Shown one piece after another: positions 33,868 to 45,124 of a DNA stretch of 64,000 nucleotides. Origin of the DNA: Daedaleopsis sinensis (lineage: Eukaryota; Basidiomycota; Agaricomycetes; Polyporales; Polyporaceae); NCBI GenBank assembly GCA_033807695.1, contig CM066307.1, forward strand, positions 1,364,001 to 1,428,000, in the 5' to 3' direction. Each line of letters opens with the position of its first letter. The stretch's first letter is position 1. Below the pieces are notes generated by a model. It was not told where the DNA came from, did no database searches, and saw nothing but the letters and a program-made list of their open reading frames with translations. Both the position numbers and the translations under genes were made by a program.

Positions 33868-35583
33868 CGACATGAGCAGTGTCAATCCGGCTGCACGTGT
33901 TATGTCGACGTACCCGATGACCGCCGTGGAGCTTCTCAGACCGGTCATTGTGTCGTCTGGGCGGGTTTCGGGGTCGTTTCACTGCATTCTCGGTTAGAAG
34001 TTCATCCAAGGCTATACGGTACGAGACATTACCCACAGATGGTTTCTACCGGCGACTGTACGTTGCGTTCGCACGTAGATGTTGGGGTATATATGCGAAG
34101 CGTGCCCGGGAATGGAAGAGTCGTCGACAGTGCATGTCCCCGAACCCCTGAAAGGCAAAACTGTCGTGTCTCGACGAACGATGTCGCGGAGAAGGTATTG
34201 TGGTAGTGTGGTCTTCCAGCTGTGCTTTGACTTGATCCATGGATCGATGGACTTGCCGCGATGACTGATAGCGATGGCGGTCTGCATGCAGTACCTACGA
34301 GGTGCATATGTGTAAGTATACCCGACGTGTCGTAGGACGTGTGGCAGACAATCATACGAAGGATAGAGAAAGGATACAGCTCACCCTGTGGTAGTTTCCG
34401 CGCAACAGTTTTTCGTGCGGTACCGAGAGACCTATGGAGCAATCTCCGACACATAGTCGGTGTCAACAGGTACGAAATTGCTGTGGAAAGTCGCTGTACG
34501 AGTGTTCTTGGGAGTTCCGCTCGTCAGCAACTGGTCTCGGGCAGGCGCCTCATATAGCGGAGTTGACGCTGCCTGGGAAGTTGGACGCGGTTATTACCAG
34601 TCTCGCAAGCTGAGCGGGAAATATGGAGGCCCGCGGGGGGCTTGTCGGAACACTCCGGCTCTGTCGCTCAGTAATAACACTGGAGGCCCACGCGGTCGTT
34701 TAGAGCTCGTGGTGATGCACGTCGCACGTCTGGGTACTGGTGAACTCAGATCCGCACAGAAACCGGAGTAGTCACCGCGTATCATGGCCGTGGAGGAGGA
34801 GGAGGGATTGAATTTAAGCGCACATGGAGTAGCTGGAGGAGGGGATAGCTCCCCGATAAGGAATGCTCGGAACTTCGGCCCTGCCCGCTCCGCGCTTATT
34901 CCTTGTCTGCCACGCGGGAGGAGGGCAGCTGTAGCTTAATGTGATACGTTGACTCCGGACTTCTCTCTTATTACAGTAGTATTGCCAGGAGTCTCGCCAG
35001 CCTGCCCTTGAACTCAGTGTTTCGAGGAGCACTTTCCATCTCGTGTGTCTACGGCAACATGCTGGAGTGTCTAGTTGTTCCGCTTGCCCGGTGACTGGGT
35101 ACGTCCTCCCTTCAGTGTACCAAGATTTATCCGCGCGAACTGTCTAAATGTGGATGTGGTGTTTTAGTCGTGCTATTTCCAGATGGCGCTTTCCCTAGGC
35201 CGGATGCGAGGGACTGGATCAGGACGACGCAGCCTTGGTTAGCAGTACGGCCGCCGATGCGATGTGGATGTGGATGTGGAACGTGGTACCCGTGTGCTCT
35301 CCTTTCGACAGTACGTGAGTGCATGCTTGCGAGCTGGCCATTACGGAAGACGAGGAGGTGAATCTGACATATCCGAGAATCTAATCTTCAGACAGGAAGC
35401 CACTGGCTTCGAGCTCCTTCATTTCGCGCAAAGTACGGTCCGCTTGCTCGCCTGAACAGCCCCGTCGATTGTTGTGCGTCTACCATTTGCATTATACCAT
35501 CTGCATTATCGTGTTGCAACACATTAACAAGACTCAGGAACTCGGACGGGAATTGGTTTCTACTAGTCGTGCGGAAGCGGATG
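33868..35583. other. Gap of 1.7 kb, no gene supported
   Basis: Only short frames on both strands, without domain or paralogue support. The part next to 33868 should contain the 5' exon of the minus-strand F-box-like gene. The rest probably separates two gene pairs. Confidence 0.4.
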
Positions 35584-37100
35584 TTAAATTTGCGTGAGGA
35601 TGTTGTGATCGCGGGCCGACGGCTCTATCTGCAGTAGAGCGGTGCATATCGTGGCCACGCTCTCGTTCTTGGTTATGCTCTTTGGGTGTCTGAGAGGAGC
35701 AGGCGAACAGAGATGTATTCTTAACAAACGCACCCGGAGATCTTTCAGTCTGCTTGTCGTCTCCTTGTCGACCGCGTCACTGACGTTTCGCCTCGCCAGG
35801 TTAACCGAAAATGTTCCGTCTACCTCTTGCCTGAGGTGTGGGTAGAAACGAGTTCCCGTTGAGTGGACCATTGATCCGGGCAGTCGACCGAGGACCGCGA
35901 CAATTGCGGCGAGACGTGCAGCTGGGGAATGGGTGTGTGGGAAGAGCGGTCTACCCGTGTCGATTTCTGCAACGACGCATCCGAGAGAAAACCAATCCAC
36001 TTTCGCATTCCAAGGCAGCGCTGCGTGAGAGTTGGCGACGGCATACAGTATACAGGTCCCAACGTACTGAGCGTCACCTCAGGAGCCCTGTATCGATCGG
36101 AACCGATCAATCCTCGCGAGTTATTGTTCTCAATCGCTGCCTCGCTGAAGTCCGCGATGAATGCTCGGCAGCTCTTCAGTCGTGCCTGGTGAGGTGATGT
36201 ATTCCAGCAAATTCTGCAGCGCTGCCATTTCACTAACCTTGCAGGGAGTTGACGCTTGACAATTGGAGTCTGGTTTTCCGTCTGCTAGGACGACGTCGAG
36301 CGATTCCATCAGTATATTGCTGGGCTTGACGTCCGTGTGCACTATAGCGACACTGTGAAGATCTGTACCAGGTGAGGCGTGCACTTCCGTTGGCATGCGT
36401 GAGCTTACAACGGATTCCCGTCGCCAGCTGCCTGGAAACTGCAAGGGTGTCTTCGACGTGCAGTCCATTGTGGCCGAGCATGCTGAGCAAACACGCCAGA
36501 CTGCCGGGGAGAAGAGGCAAGGCTATGCATAGAGGGAAGATACCCTCGACGCTGTCGAGCACTGCGAGGAAATTACTGGACTGTGTCGGTGTTCGCGTAC
36601 TTCCAATCTCCTACATCGCACTCACCGAGCCGTCGACGCCGACGCTTCAGCAATCACTTCGTAGACGCGTCGCTCCATCTCGAAGTTCTCCTTACGGTCG
36701 GCGCTGTCTTTGAAGACTTTGACCGCTATCGGCGTATGGTCGCTTCCATGCAACGCGCGGTAAACCGTCCCGGTACGCCCTTGGCCTATTTCTGTGAGCA
36801 AGTGATCTGCTCAGTTTCGTAAATGCCGTCTTCGCAGTTCATGTGGTCTCGCGCTCACAGGAATGCAAGTAAGGCATGTTCATGGGCCTAGAAGGCGGGA
36901 GCGAGTATATCCCTCTTCCACAGACTTTGGACGTGCGACTTAAGGGGGGTTCCTGCAAGATTTGTCGCCGCGATCTGCGCAAGTTCTGCATTGAAGGGTC
37001 GATGACGGCTTGATGGGCCTCCCTGGTCGGCGTGTCCACGCATCGTGCATTTGACGTGGCTGAGAATGCGATTGTAGACGTAAGGATTAGTGAGCATCAC
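35584..37100 (-). CDS. Protein kinase (6 exons)
   Basis: Exons 37100-36926, 36806-36626, 36551-36409, 36362-36238, 36173-36068 and 36020-35584 give 388 residues in one frame. Kinase landmarks are all visible: the Gly-rich loop IGQGRTGTVY (residues 65-74), VAIK-type lysine Lys88 (AVKVFKD), a helix C region RRVYEVIAEA, the catalytic loop HTDVKPSN with Asp177, the Mg-binding ADFSEA with Asp216 (Ser in place of Gly), the activation-segment end GSDRYRAPEV, and DWFSLGCVVAEIDTGRPLF of subdomain IX. HTD in place of HRD recalls SR-protein kinases. Exon 1 encodes an unknown 58-residue lead (MMLTNPYVYNRILSHVK). Substrates are unknown. The gene appears intact and probably active. Confidence 0.85.
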
Positions 37101-37591
37101 GCATGTGGCTGCAGTTCGAAGTGGTGCATGGAATGATGGTCCCGCTTGTTGTGAGTTGGGCAGTGGTTTAGAATCCCGCTGTGACTGGAGATATTGGGTG
37201 TGGTTTGCACGCCTCGTGGATTGATGAACTCAAACTGAGGCTCACTGTTTTCAGCGCCCCATTCCGCTCCCCCCACTATTACAGCCTCCGTTGCGTGGTA
37301 ATAATTACAGCCTCGCATTGCCAGCCTCGACAAGGCCCTTGCCGCAACTTTCATCCTCAGTGGTACGTTTTGCGCTCACGGTGCTACAGATGCGTACTTA
37401 CCGCGACTCTACAGGTGGTTCAGTGTACATGGCGGTGACGTTGAGGCGCCCCGCGATTCTACAGCACGCGACGTGCCAAAGCGAGGATTTGTGCATCCTG
37501 TTCGTGCATTTACTGCCCTTCTGCGGACGTGCGTTTTGCACGGGGGTCGACGTTTCAATATATCTCGACTTAGTACTCACGCTGCTTGCAG

Positions 37592-38669
37592 GCGAAACGA
37601 TCAAATAGCTGCGTTGACAATCAACGCGATGGACCTCGCGACTATGGCGGCATGGAGATGGACCTGTCGCGCTGCCTATGAGCATGCCCGTGAGGGTCAC
37701 AAGCGAACACTTCACGCACTCATCGGCAAGTTCACGACTCGCGCGACTCGCTTCATGGCGCTCGTTACCGAGTGGCGCGGTGTTGTGGGGGGCGAAGTCG
37801 CCCTTGCTTTCCTACTCCGAGACGGCGGTTTCCATCCGGAATCACTCGAGGTGTACCTGACCAGCAGGGCTTACCAAGCTCTTGTCGAAGAACTGTACTG
37901 CGGCTCGGCGTTCCGGCACCATCTACAGTACGTAGGAGAAGAAGAATCCGAATCTGCGTACGCAAACGTGCGAGGATTCCGCCGCAAAGCCCATTTCCGA
38001 GGACTATCCGATCTCTCCATCCTCATATATGAGTCGACGACGATGAGTCCTTGCACCCCAATCAGTCGTTCGTGGACCACTGCCCTCATGAATTTCGTCA
38101 CCGACCACGCGTACGGATGTGCTTACCGGGGGTTGCTGGAAGCACGGCGGGGTCTCATCGCCGACCTCGCGGTTCGGAAATCGACGGAGCGAGAATGCCA
38201 GACCCTTGCACGCCTAGTCGCTGCGAGATTCTCCCTTGCCACGTTCCCGACCGACTGGGCAGAGTTCGCGACCACGACCACCGCCACGGCGATGTCCCGT
38301 CCCTATGTCTTCCCATGCCTGCGGCAACACTTCATATGTCCCGACCAAGCACGCTATTTTGGAGATGGCGGTTCTGTCGTTCGCCTCATCGACCCCCTGG
38401 CGGTAAATCACGGAACCCTCCTCGAGGCCTTCATGCCTCCTTTGGGCCACATGCCCGTGTGGCGTTTGTGGAGCTCCGTCGTCTGCGACGGAGGTTGCGC
38501 GTTCACGGACGACCTATTGGTCTGTGGCATCGTGTCTATAACGATGCTCCCTGCTCGTTCGCCGTCAGCGTTCACGCGGCAGAGCGCGTCGCGTGGGAGC
38601 AATCTCCCTTCCGCCTCCGTTGTGGCTACTCGTTTCCTGAACTCGCAATCCCGCTCGCAGACACCGTGA
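37592..38669 (+). CDS. F-box-like / nucleotidyltransferase-like protein, family 3 copy 3
   Basis: The exon after a GCAG acceptor at 37591 begins with an F-box-like stretch, LTINAMDLATMAAWRWT then CRAAYEHA, and continues with GVVGGEVALAFLLRD..SLEVYL, ESTTMSPCTPISRSWTTALM, RRGLIADLAV, QARYFGDGGSVVRLIDPL and MPPLGHMPVWRLWSS. Order and spacing match the copy at 31479-32462. As in that copy, the D-x-D of the nucleotidyltransferase fold is lost (SLEVYL). The first ATG in this exon is at 37629; an upstream exon is likely. The last 60 residues (Ser/Arg-rich) have no counterpart in copy 1 and may be a degenerate extension. Confidence 0.66.
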
Positions 38670-39283
38670 AAGTCCATCAAGCAGCGAAGACTGTCGCTGT
38701 CTCCGGACTTCATCAAGAAGCGTGTGGACTTGTTTCATCCGGATCAGACCGTACGATGCGATCGTTAGCCATTTGCGGGGGCGCAGAGCATGCACACGAT
38801 GTAGCGTATAGAAGTTTTAACGTTCTCGAAAATGCAGTTGGTCGAGTATTGCGACAGGTCCGTGCCTGGAAGAGGTCTGTGGTGCGGTTTGGGATCCTGG
38901 GACGGCGCCGGCCGTTCAGCGGTGGCATCGGAAGGTTCGCGCGCGCCCCGCTCCCTAGCGTTCCTGTCGCATATTCCTGAGTGCGGGATCCTTCAACCCT
39001 ACGACACTTCGATTGAAGGTGCTGGAAACTTCCATCCTTGACGTATAGATAGGATAATCGATTTACCGTGCACTCCTGCGTCTTCGTGGATGTCGTCCTT
39101 CTTCACTGGCGATGGGCTGTCGAACTGCGCGAGGAGCTTCACCATGTGTTCCCCCCAACTCCGCGCCGTCATGGTCGCTGCTCTATGCAGCCGCGATACA
39201 CCCCGTATGACTGCACCAGCGATCGCGCCTGTGGGCGATCGGTATGACACAGTAACGAGTCGGGAGCTGAGAGGGACTGTTAG

Positions 39284-40171
39284 GTGAGCATTCAAGGGAA
39301 CGGCGCTCCGTTGTCGTCGTTAACTTCGCGCAGTGTCCCAGAAGACGTTCTCCTACACATCGTGGAAAACAGTCCCGTCGGGTTGCTCCTCGTCTGGCGT
39401 CGTACTTCACGGGCATTCTACCGCACCGCCAGCGTTGGTTTGAGACGTCGATATGACGACTGCATCTCCCCCTTTGTCACAAACCTGGAGCTGTTCGACG
39501 AGACTATGCGAAGGCACGGCGCAGTGATATCCGGGTCGATTGCGCTCTACTATTTCTTGCCCGCGGAGACGTGGCTACCCAGAGATATCGACATCTACGT
39601 GCCTGACCATACATTCGACTCCTTCATCGCCGTTGCGATGTCCTCCATTGGTCTACGCTTTACCGAACTCGAAGAAGACGACGAGAGACATCCCACCCTC
39701 TCTGGGTCTGCAGAGCCGAGACCCGGGCTGGTGAAAGAAGTGCGGCACTTGCTCACTCCCACTAAACGTCATGTCGATATCATTCGAAGTACTACGTGCA
39801 GCCCGCTCACACCTCTCCATGGGTTCTGGAGTTCGCTCGTCAAGAACTTCCTTACTCCCGACGCCGCTGTGTGTGCTTTCCCGGAGGCGACGATGAACCG
39901 TTGCGGGTTCATTAAAAATGTGCCCCTCAACCGACGCGACCGACGGGCAGTCATGAAGTACTTGTCTCGGGGGTTCTGCCTTGCCTTAGAACCCGAGGAT
40001 GACTGGCTCAGCGGCGCGGGGGAGGCGTACGCAGGACTTCAGCGGCATTTCGGAGACAAACATTCTCTGGTAGTGGACTTTCGGCCCGATATTCTTTCCC
40101 CGCCCTCGACATTGCCGGTGCTGAAGACATCGTGGGGGTGGTACATTGTGTTCCGGTACCCACCGCTGTGA
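39284..40171 (+). CDS. F-box-like / nucleotidyltransferase-like protein, family 3 copy 4
   Basis: The open exon reads SVPEDVLLHIVENSPVGLLL, then VWRRTSRAFYRTAS (F-box-like), then HGAVISGSIALYYF followed by PRDIDIYVPD, STTCSPLTPLHGFWSSLVKN, RRDRRAVMKYLSRGFCLAL, QRHFGDKHSLVVDF and a final strand WYIVFRY. Unlike its three neighbours it keeps the whole G-S..D-x-D signature of a nucleotidyltransferase (GSIALYYF then DIDIYV), so it is the best candidate for an active member. The frame is open to a TTAG acceptor at 39283 and lacks an early ATG, so a short 5' exon remains to be found; a plus-strand frame from an ATG at 39090 is a candidate but does not join in frame. Confidence 0.68.
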   Translation: MSIQGNGAPLSSLTSRSVPEDVLLHIVENSPVGLLLVWRRTSRAFYRTASVGLRRRYDDCISPFVTNLELFDETMRRHGAVISGSIALYYFLPAETWLPRDIDIYVPDHTFDSFIAVAMSSIGLRFTELEEDDERHPTLSGSAEPRPGLVKEVRHLLTPTKRHVDIIRSTTCSPLTPLHGFWSSLVKNFLTPDAAVCAFPEATMNRCGFIKNVPLNRRDRRAVMKYLSRGFCLALEPEDDWLSGAGEAYAGLQRHFGDKHSLVVDFRPDILSPPSTLPVLKTSWGWYIVFRYPPL

Positions 40172-40919
40172 GTTTTTCTTGTTCGTTGGATGATTGCTCA
40201 CCAGCTAAATGTCGTGCTTGTGTAGTTCATCTTTCAATGATCTCGATAATGACCCGTCCCTAACGAGCACGGCGCACGGGGGAGGTGTCGCGTTAGAAGC
40301 GGGGTCCTGAGCCACCGTCTACCCACTGTACCATGCATGTCTTCTTGATAGGTTCCGTGCATCGACGTTTCGTTGTTCTCGAGACGCGTCCTTGTCCCCG
40401 ATCCCAGGGACTCGAACATTGGCCAAGCTCTCTATGCCATCCGTCACGTAGAGGCCATTGTATGTAAAGTAGCGGGAATTGTGTCGTACGGACTATCTAT
40501 ATTGTGGTTTCGGTACAATGCAAAGAGGCATCAGATAGTCCCGTGGGATTTTCACGGCGTGTACGTTTTCTCGAATCCAACGTGCTCGATGAAGCCTCCA
40601 CTCCGGCGGGTCAGGTAGAGGACTCCGCCCGGAGATGTCGTGAGGTTGATAGATCGGAGAGGGATAGTTCCTCGTACGTCAAACATGATTAGTGTTTTCG
40701 GCGGCGTTGCAAATTGCAAGTGTGCGGGTCACTGTGCCTGTACTTGCTGAAGGGAAGCGTCGACCTAGTCGGTGGACCGCCTATAATAAGCGTCGTCCTT
40801 CTGGTCTGTGACCGCCGACCTGATCCCCATATCCATCCTGCACAGAAGCATTCGAACCAAACGTCCGTCGATTTGCGCCCGGCTCGAATCGCTACAACAG
40901 AGGATAGTATCTTTCTTCT
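40172..40919. other. Gap, one weak frame
   Basis: A plus-strand frame at 40373-40618 (QALYAIRHVEAIVCKVAG) could be coding but has no family or splice support. Otherwise nothing is seen. The right part should hold the promoter of the zinc-cluster gene. Confidence 0.3.
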
Positions 40920-42196
40920 ATGACAACTGTTAGTGATCAACTCTCGATACCTGGTGTACGCTTTGAACTGACATGCATGTCGGGGTAGCTCCCGCCTCTT
41001 TCTGAGAAACTTGGCAATGAGATTCGAGCGGGTATTCTGTCCCGAGACCCGCCATGTTATGCCTGCTTGACATCTGGGCGACGGGTAAGTTGTAAAGCCT
41101 TCCACGCGCACTGAAGTCGTTCTGAGCCAACGTATGTTGTCACCGTCTGAAAGTGCTATGTTTTGCAACAGGGAGCGTACACATGTGCCGCTTGCGATGC
41201 ACGGAGGGAGTTCTGCGACAGGGGCCCCGCTCCCAGATTTGTCGGGAGAGACGGTTTAGCGAACTCGGTCTTTCCGGCAATGACGCCAATGGTACCTGCG
41301 CACACTGATCGCGCCCCCGTCCAGCCGGGGGCCTCTCACGGACGTCCCGTGGAATCGTGAGTTGCACGAGCTCCGAGAAGCGAGGTGCTTCGAGGTGTCT
41401 GACGGCAGGTTCTGTCTTTCAGTCCGTCGCACGGCGCTTTAACGTCTCCCGCGCGCGAACTTGTCATCGGAAACGAGGCAAGTGTAGATCCGCAGCCGCG
41501 GGGACCAGAGATGTTTCCTCGCGGGATATCAAGCCACGCAGCGTTGTACAACATGGCAGGGGGGGTTCCGCCATGTTCGTGCTATCTTTGTCAGTCGGGG
41601 CTGATCGTCGAGCACGGCGCGACGGGTCATCAGGTAATTCTGTATCGTGCAGACTCCCGCTACGTGTTTCTCATGAATGTCAGCTTGGACAGGGCAATAG
41701 GGAAAGAGCCGACGTACAGTCTACCATGCGGGACGCCGAGCACGCGGAGTACAGTGCCCGCAGTTTTAGAGCGAGTCAAGGAGCCGTGATAACGAATGCA
41801 AATCAGCGCGGCGGTCCTACTGCTCCGTGTCATGGAGGGGGCGACACGAGGAAGACAGGCGCGGACGGTGTCGTCGTGGACCGCCGCACTCCGTATGCCA
41901 CGGTGTCGTCGACAACGGCCAGAAAGTCCGAATCGCCATCGATGGCTATTGTACCAATCGCGAACTCGACACGCAGGGGTGCCATGCCATGCTCCGTCAT
42001 CAGGGACGGGGTCAGGGCGGTGTCCAGTCCAGAAGATCAGCGAGCTCCTGCGGTGAGTGATGGCGTACCTGGACTCTATCGCTTGCTAACATTGGGATAG
42101 CTCGCGCATGTGAGGAGTGCCACGAAGAACTTGCAATGCGTCGTCGAAAGCAGCGCAGGACTGAGGTTGCAAGAGGCCCCTTCCCGCGCAACCTAA
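40920..42196 (+). CDS. Cysteine-cluster zinc protein (6 exons)
   Basis: Exons 40920-40928, 40989-41084, 41154-41356, 41423-41633, 41684-42052 and 42101-42196 give 327 residues in one frame. Two units of C-x2-C-x6-C follow each other, CYACLTSGRRC and CAACDARREFC, each like one half of a Zn(II)2Cys6 cluster; a third unit, CSCYLCQSGLIVEH, lies in the fourth exon. The rest is disordered and Arg/Ser/Ala-rich with PCHGGG and PCSVIRDG Cys residues. Proteins with spaced Cys triplets of this type are frequent in Agaricomycetes and are presumably zinc-binding nuclear factors; the function is not known to me. The 9-nt first exon is the least certain part. Confidence 0.65.
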
Positions 42197-43440
42197 CTGG
42201 GGGGCTATGGGAGGCAACGGTGCTGCCGGTCAGTCTCTCCGCCCACTTAGCGTCAGAGGCCGTGGCACTAACCTGTTGTGGGATATCCTAGTCACTAGAT
42301 ACGCGGCGCACGCTCAGAAAAATTGCGAACCTCGTGGAAGCAAGTACGTGCTCTCAAGGGTCTCGAAGATTGCTTTGTAGAGGCTTTTCGAAGTTTTGTC
42401 TCGGAGAGAAATTCGTGGTTGTATCCCTGGATTTGTATTCGTATGGACTTCTGCAAGTTTGAACACACCCCGGCTGGGGGACTGTCTCGTTCATATGAAT
42501 AGGAGTTGCCACTCACTAGAGCCTAATAGAGGAATCATTGATGAATTGGTGAGCTAGACGGTCCACTCGAGGTTCGCGCGGCTCCTGAGCAGAGGTACGT
42601 AGTACTTAGTGCTCGAGAGTCACTAGTAGGAGTCACTGTGCGAGTCAGTGCGCCTATTGTCCCCAGTTTGGCACTATAATTCCCACGCCACAGAAAATCA
42701 ACGTTCAACGTTCAACGTTCGGCGCTCGGCGCTCAGCAGCGAGGGTCTGGAATTGGCGCGCTTTCGTTGAGTACTCCTCCTCTTATTACTTTATCTGCTC
42801 GTATCCGCCTCGTCTTCGCTTGACGGGATATTCGGGGCGTCTGCCGCCAATGCACGCAGCCGTGAAAAAACCTCCGGGTGTCGTCTGCCGCGCAGGAGCT
42901 GGCAGGCGACCGGTCCAAAGGCACTGTTTTTTATGCCACGTAGTGCCGCAACAATGGTGCGATGCTTTTATCCTCGTTGTTGTCTCTGACCGCTGACTTC
43001 TGGATCACCGGCGACCAGGGCTCTGCACGAGCACAGCACTCGGTTGCAATAAAACTGTGTTCTCATCCTGTCCTCTCTGCCGCGTCGCTCGCAATCTTCC
43101 CGCGAGTCAATGGCTCCCACTGCGGTCTGCCCGCGAGGACAACGTCGTTGATGGCACTGGTCAATTTCTCTAAGTGCTACCGGCCCTGCGGGCGATTACG
43201 GTCTGCCCCTTTTCTTGCCGCCCTTGCCCCGTCGACCACGTTCATCTGGTAAATTGGCATTGGCATGTTATATCTCCTTGTTCGTTGATGACAGTTCTAA
43301 CATAACTTTACACGGTTTCCAAGAGGCAACAACGCTACAGCCTACTGGGTCATGATCGAATTTCAGCACGCCCGTGACGATGAAAACTGCGTGCACGACC
43401 GCAGATATCCGCGTCTTCCGAGTAGGGCGCCACCGACCGC
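42197..43440. other. Intergenic, heptamer repeats
   Basis: Five consecutive heptamers lie at 42700-42734: AACGTTC three times, then GGCGCTC twice. No gene could be supported. A minus-strand stretch near 43200 reads GRRGKGGKKRGRP, which looks like an AT-hook, but it has no gene context. Confidence 0.45.
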
Positions 43441-45051
43441 CTACTTCCTGTTGCGGAGCAGGCGTTTCCCGGGGGGTGGTCGTCCGGTTGTAGCGACATC
43501 GTCTCCGTCAGAATGCACTGCGCTACTGAAAATTTCGACGTGTGGGGGCGGGCCGTCGTCTACAGCGCTGTCGCTCCATCGACTGGACTCGTCCGAAGCG
43601 GGGGACGCGGGGGAGTACAGCGTTCGAGGGATTCTGATCATCGGGGCTTTGCCTCGGTCGGTGGTTTCCGGTGGTGAAGTGTCTCCACTGGTTGCGGGTC
43701 TATGCAAATCCACGTCGTCGATGTCCATGCTGTCAGATTGACGGCTCGACGACTGATTGAGCTCCCGTGGATGAACGACAAGATCTGCAAAATGTTAGGG
43801 TCACACAAGCAATGCCAGGAGATACGGCAACGTACCGCTGGGATCTTTCGAAAGCACGATATCTTTGTTTCCGGCGGGGACTTTCGCAGGTCCCACTGCC
43901 GCTGTGACGTTGTCCTCCATGTGTAAGTCCTCGATTTCCCAATCATCCACCATGTCCGCTGGTGATGCATTACATTAGAAGATTAGCCATTCGAAAGCCG
44001 TTTTAGGAACATACCGTGCAGAGCATCACCGGGGCGTAGTGCGATACGATGGGGGGCTTTGAGGACAACCATGCCCCGGCCATCGTCGGTCCTCAGGGTC
44101 GACGACCGTTCAGAAGCAATGCGGACAACGTCGATGAGCGCGTAGGTCGGGTACCAGTCCCGATGGCCGACGATGTACGAGATACTGAATGTTAACGCAA
44201 CCCCGTCGCCGCGGACGAGCTCGGGTGGGTCGCTCTCCTTGATATCTCGCAGAACCTGCCCGTCGTAGCTGAAAACCGAAGGTCTACATGGATTTGCTCG
44301 GTACATGCGGGACCTCCGGTCGGCCTCCTTGACCCACTCGTGCAAATACGCTGGAGGTTCGCCTTTCGATTCGCGGTCGCGGAGCTTCAAAAACATCGGG
44401 ACACGCATCCAGAAGCGGTTCGTTCCGCTGGGTCCGTTTCCTGACTGCCACAATTTCCTGGGCTTGTGGTATGGCGTGTTGAATCCCGGTACCGATTCCA
44501 TGTACGCATCCAGTGTCTTAGGTGCGCCGCTTAGCACCGTTCGATTGGCGGCCCTAGCGCGCGTACTTACCGATTGAGTCCCGAATAGACCTGGGTCCTG
44601 AGATGTATCGAATGCGTACGAGTAGTTGCACTTGAAACTCGCGACGCGTTCACTATGCATTACAGAGTGTGTGAGTACAATTGTTCGGCCACGCGGTGAA
44701 TGTTGAACTGACAAACGACTGTTCTCTGGGAGGACCGCGTCATCCTCATTGACCGGACAAAGCAGGTTCCCCGTATCGGGTGGGTCTCCGCCTGCGAATA
44801 TAGCGGCATAGCTGAAAATTGCGGGTGTGTCTTCGCCTGCTCGGCATAGCTGTATGTTGTGCTCAGTGGACGTCCGGCGATATCGCGTAGAAATGTGGAC
44901 GTACAACCCATTCTACCGGTCCGGTCCGTTTCGCCTCGAAGGGTTGGTCCTCCGTGTCGATGAGCGTGCACGCCGTTTCCAACGGTATATCAGTAGGGCG
45001 AGGCGGACGAGCCTTCCATACCTCCACGGCATCATGGACAGAGAGAGCCAT
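43441..45051 (-). CDS. Unknown protein with structured core and acidic tail (6 exons)
   Basis: Exons 45051-45022, 44912-44571, 44516-44015, 43958-43836 and 43784-43441 give 446 residues in one frame; the first, very short exon is the least certain, and an extra split of exon 2 is possible. A middle region reads GTNRFWMRVPMFLKLRDRES, then SYDGQVLRDIKES, then LVRGDGVALTFSISYIVG. A conserved-looking segment VTAAVGPAKVPAGNKDIV follows, and the last 115 residues are acidic and Ser/Pro-rich with a basic end, GKRLLRNRK. No family is recognised. The strand-rich core after PPELVRGD recalls hypothetical proteins common in Polyporales, which is only an impression. A TATA box precedes it. Confidence 0.62.
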
Positions 45052-45116
45052 ACCAGAGCAACGCGGGTGACGCGGAAGATGTTAGGTGGCATGTTGGGTA
45101 CTCACCTCACTTCGCG

Positions 45117-45124
45117 CCTTTATA
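45117..45124 (-). promoter_or_regulatory. TATA box of the 446-residue unknown protein
   Basis: The minus strand reads TATAAAGG here, about 66 nt before the ATG at 45051. Confidence 0.45.

Noticed and set aside
43190..43270. Minus-strand GKGGKKRGRP stretch as a histone or AT-hook gene
   Set aside because: It runs into stop codons on both sides and no splice sites or homologous exon were found.
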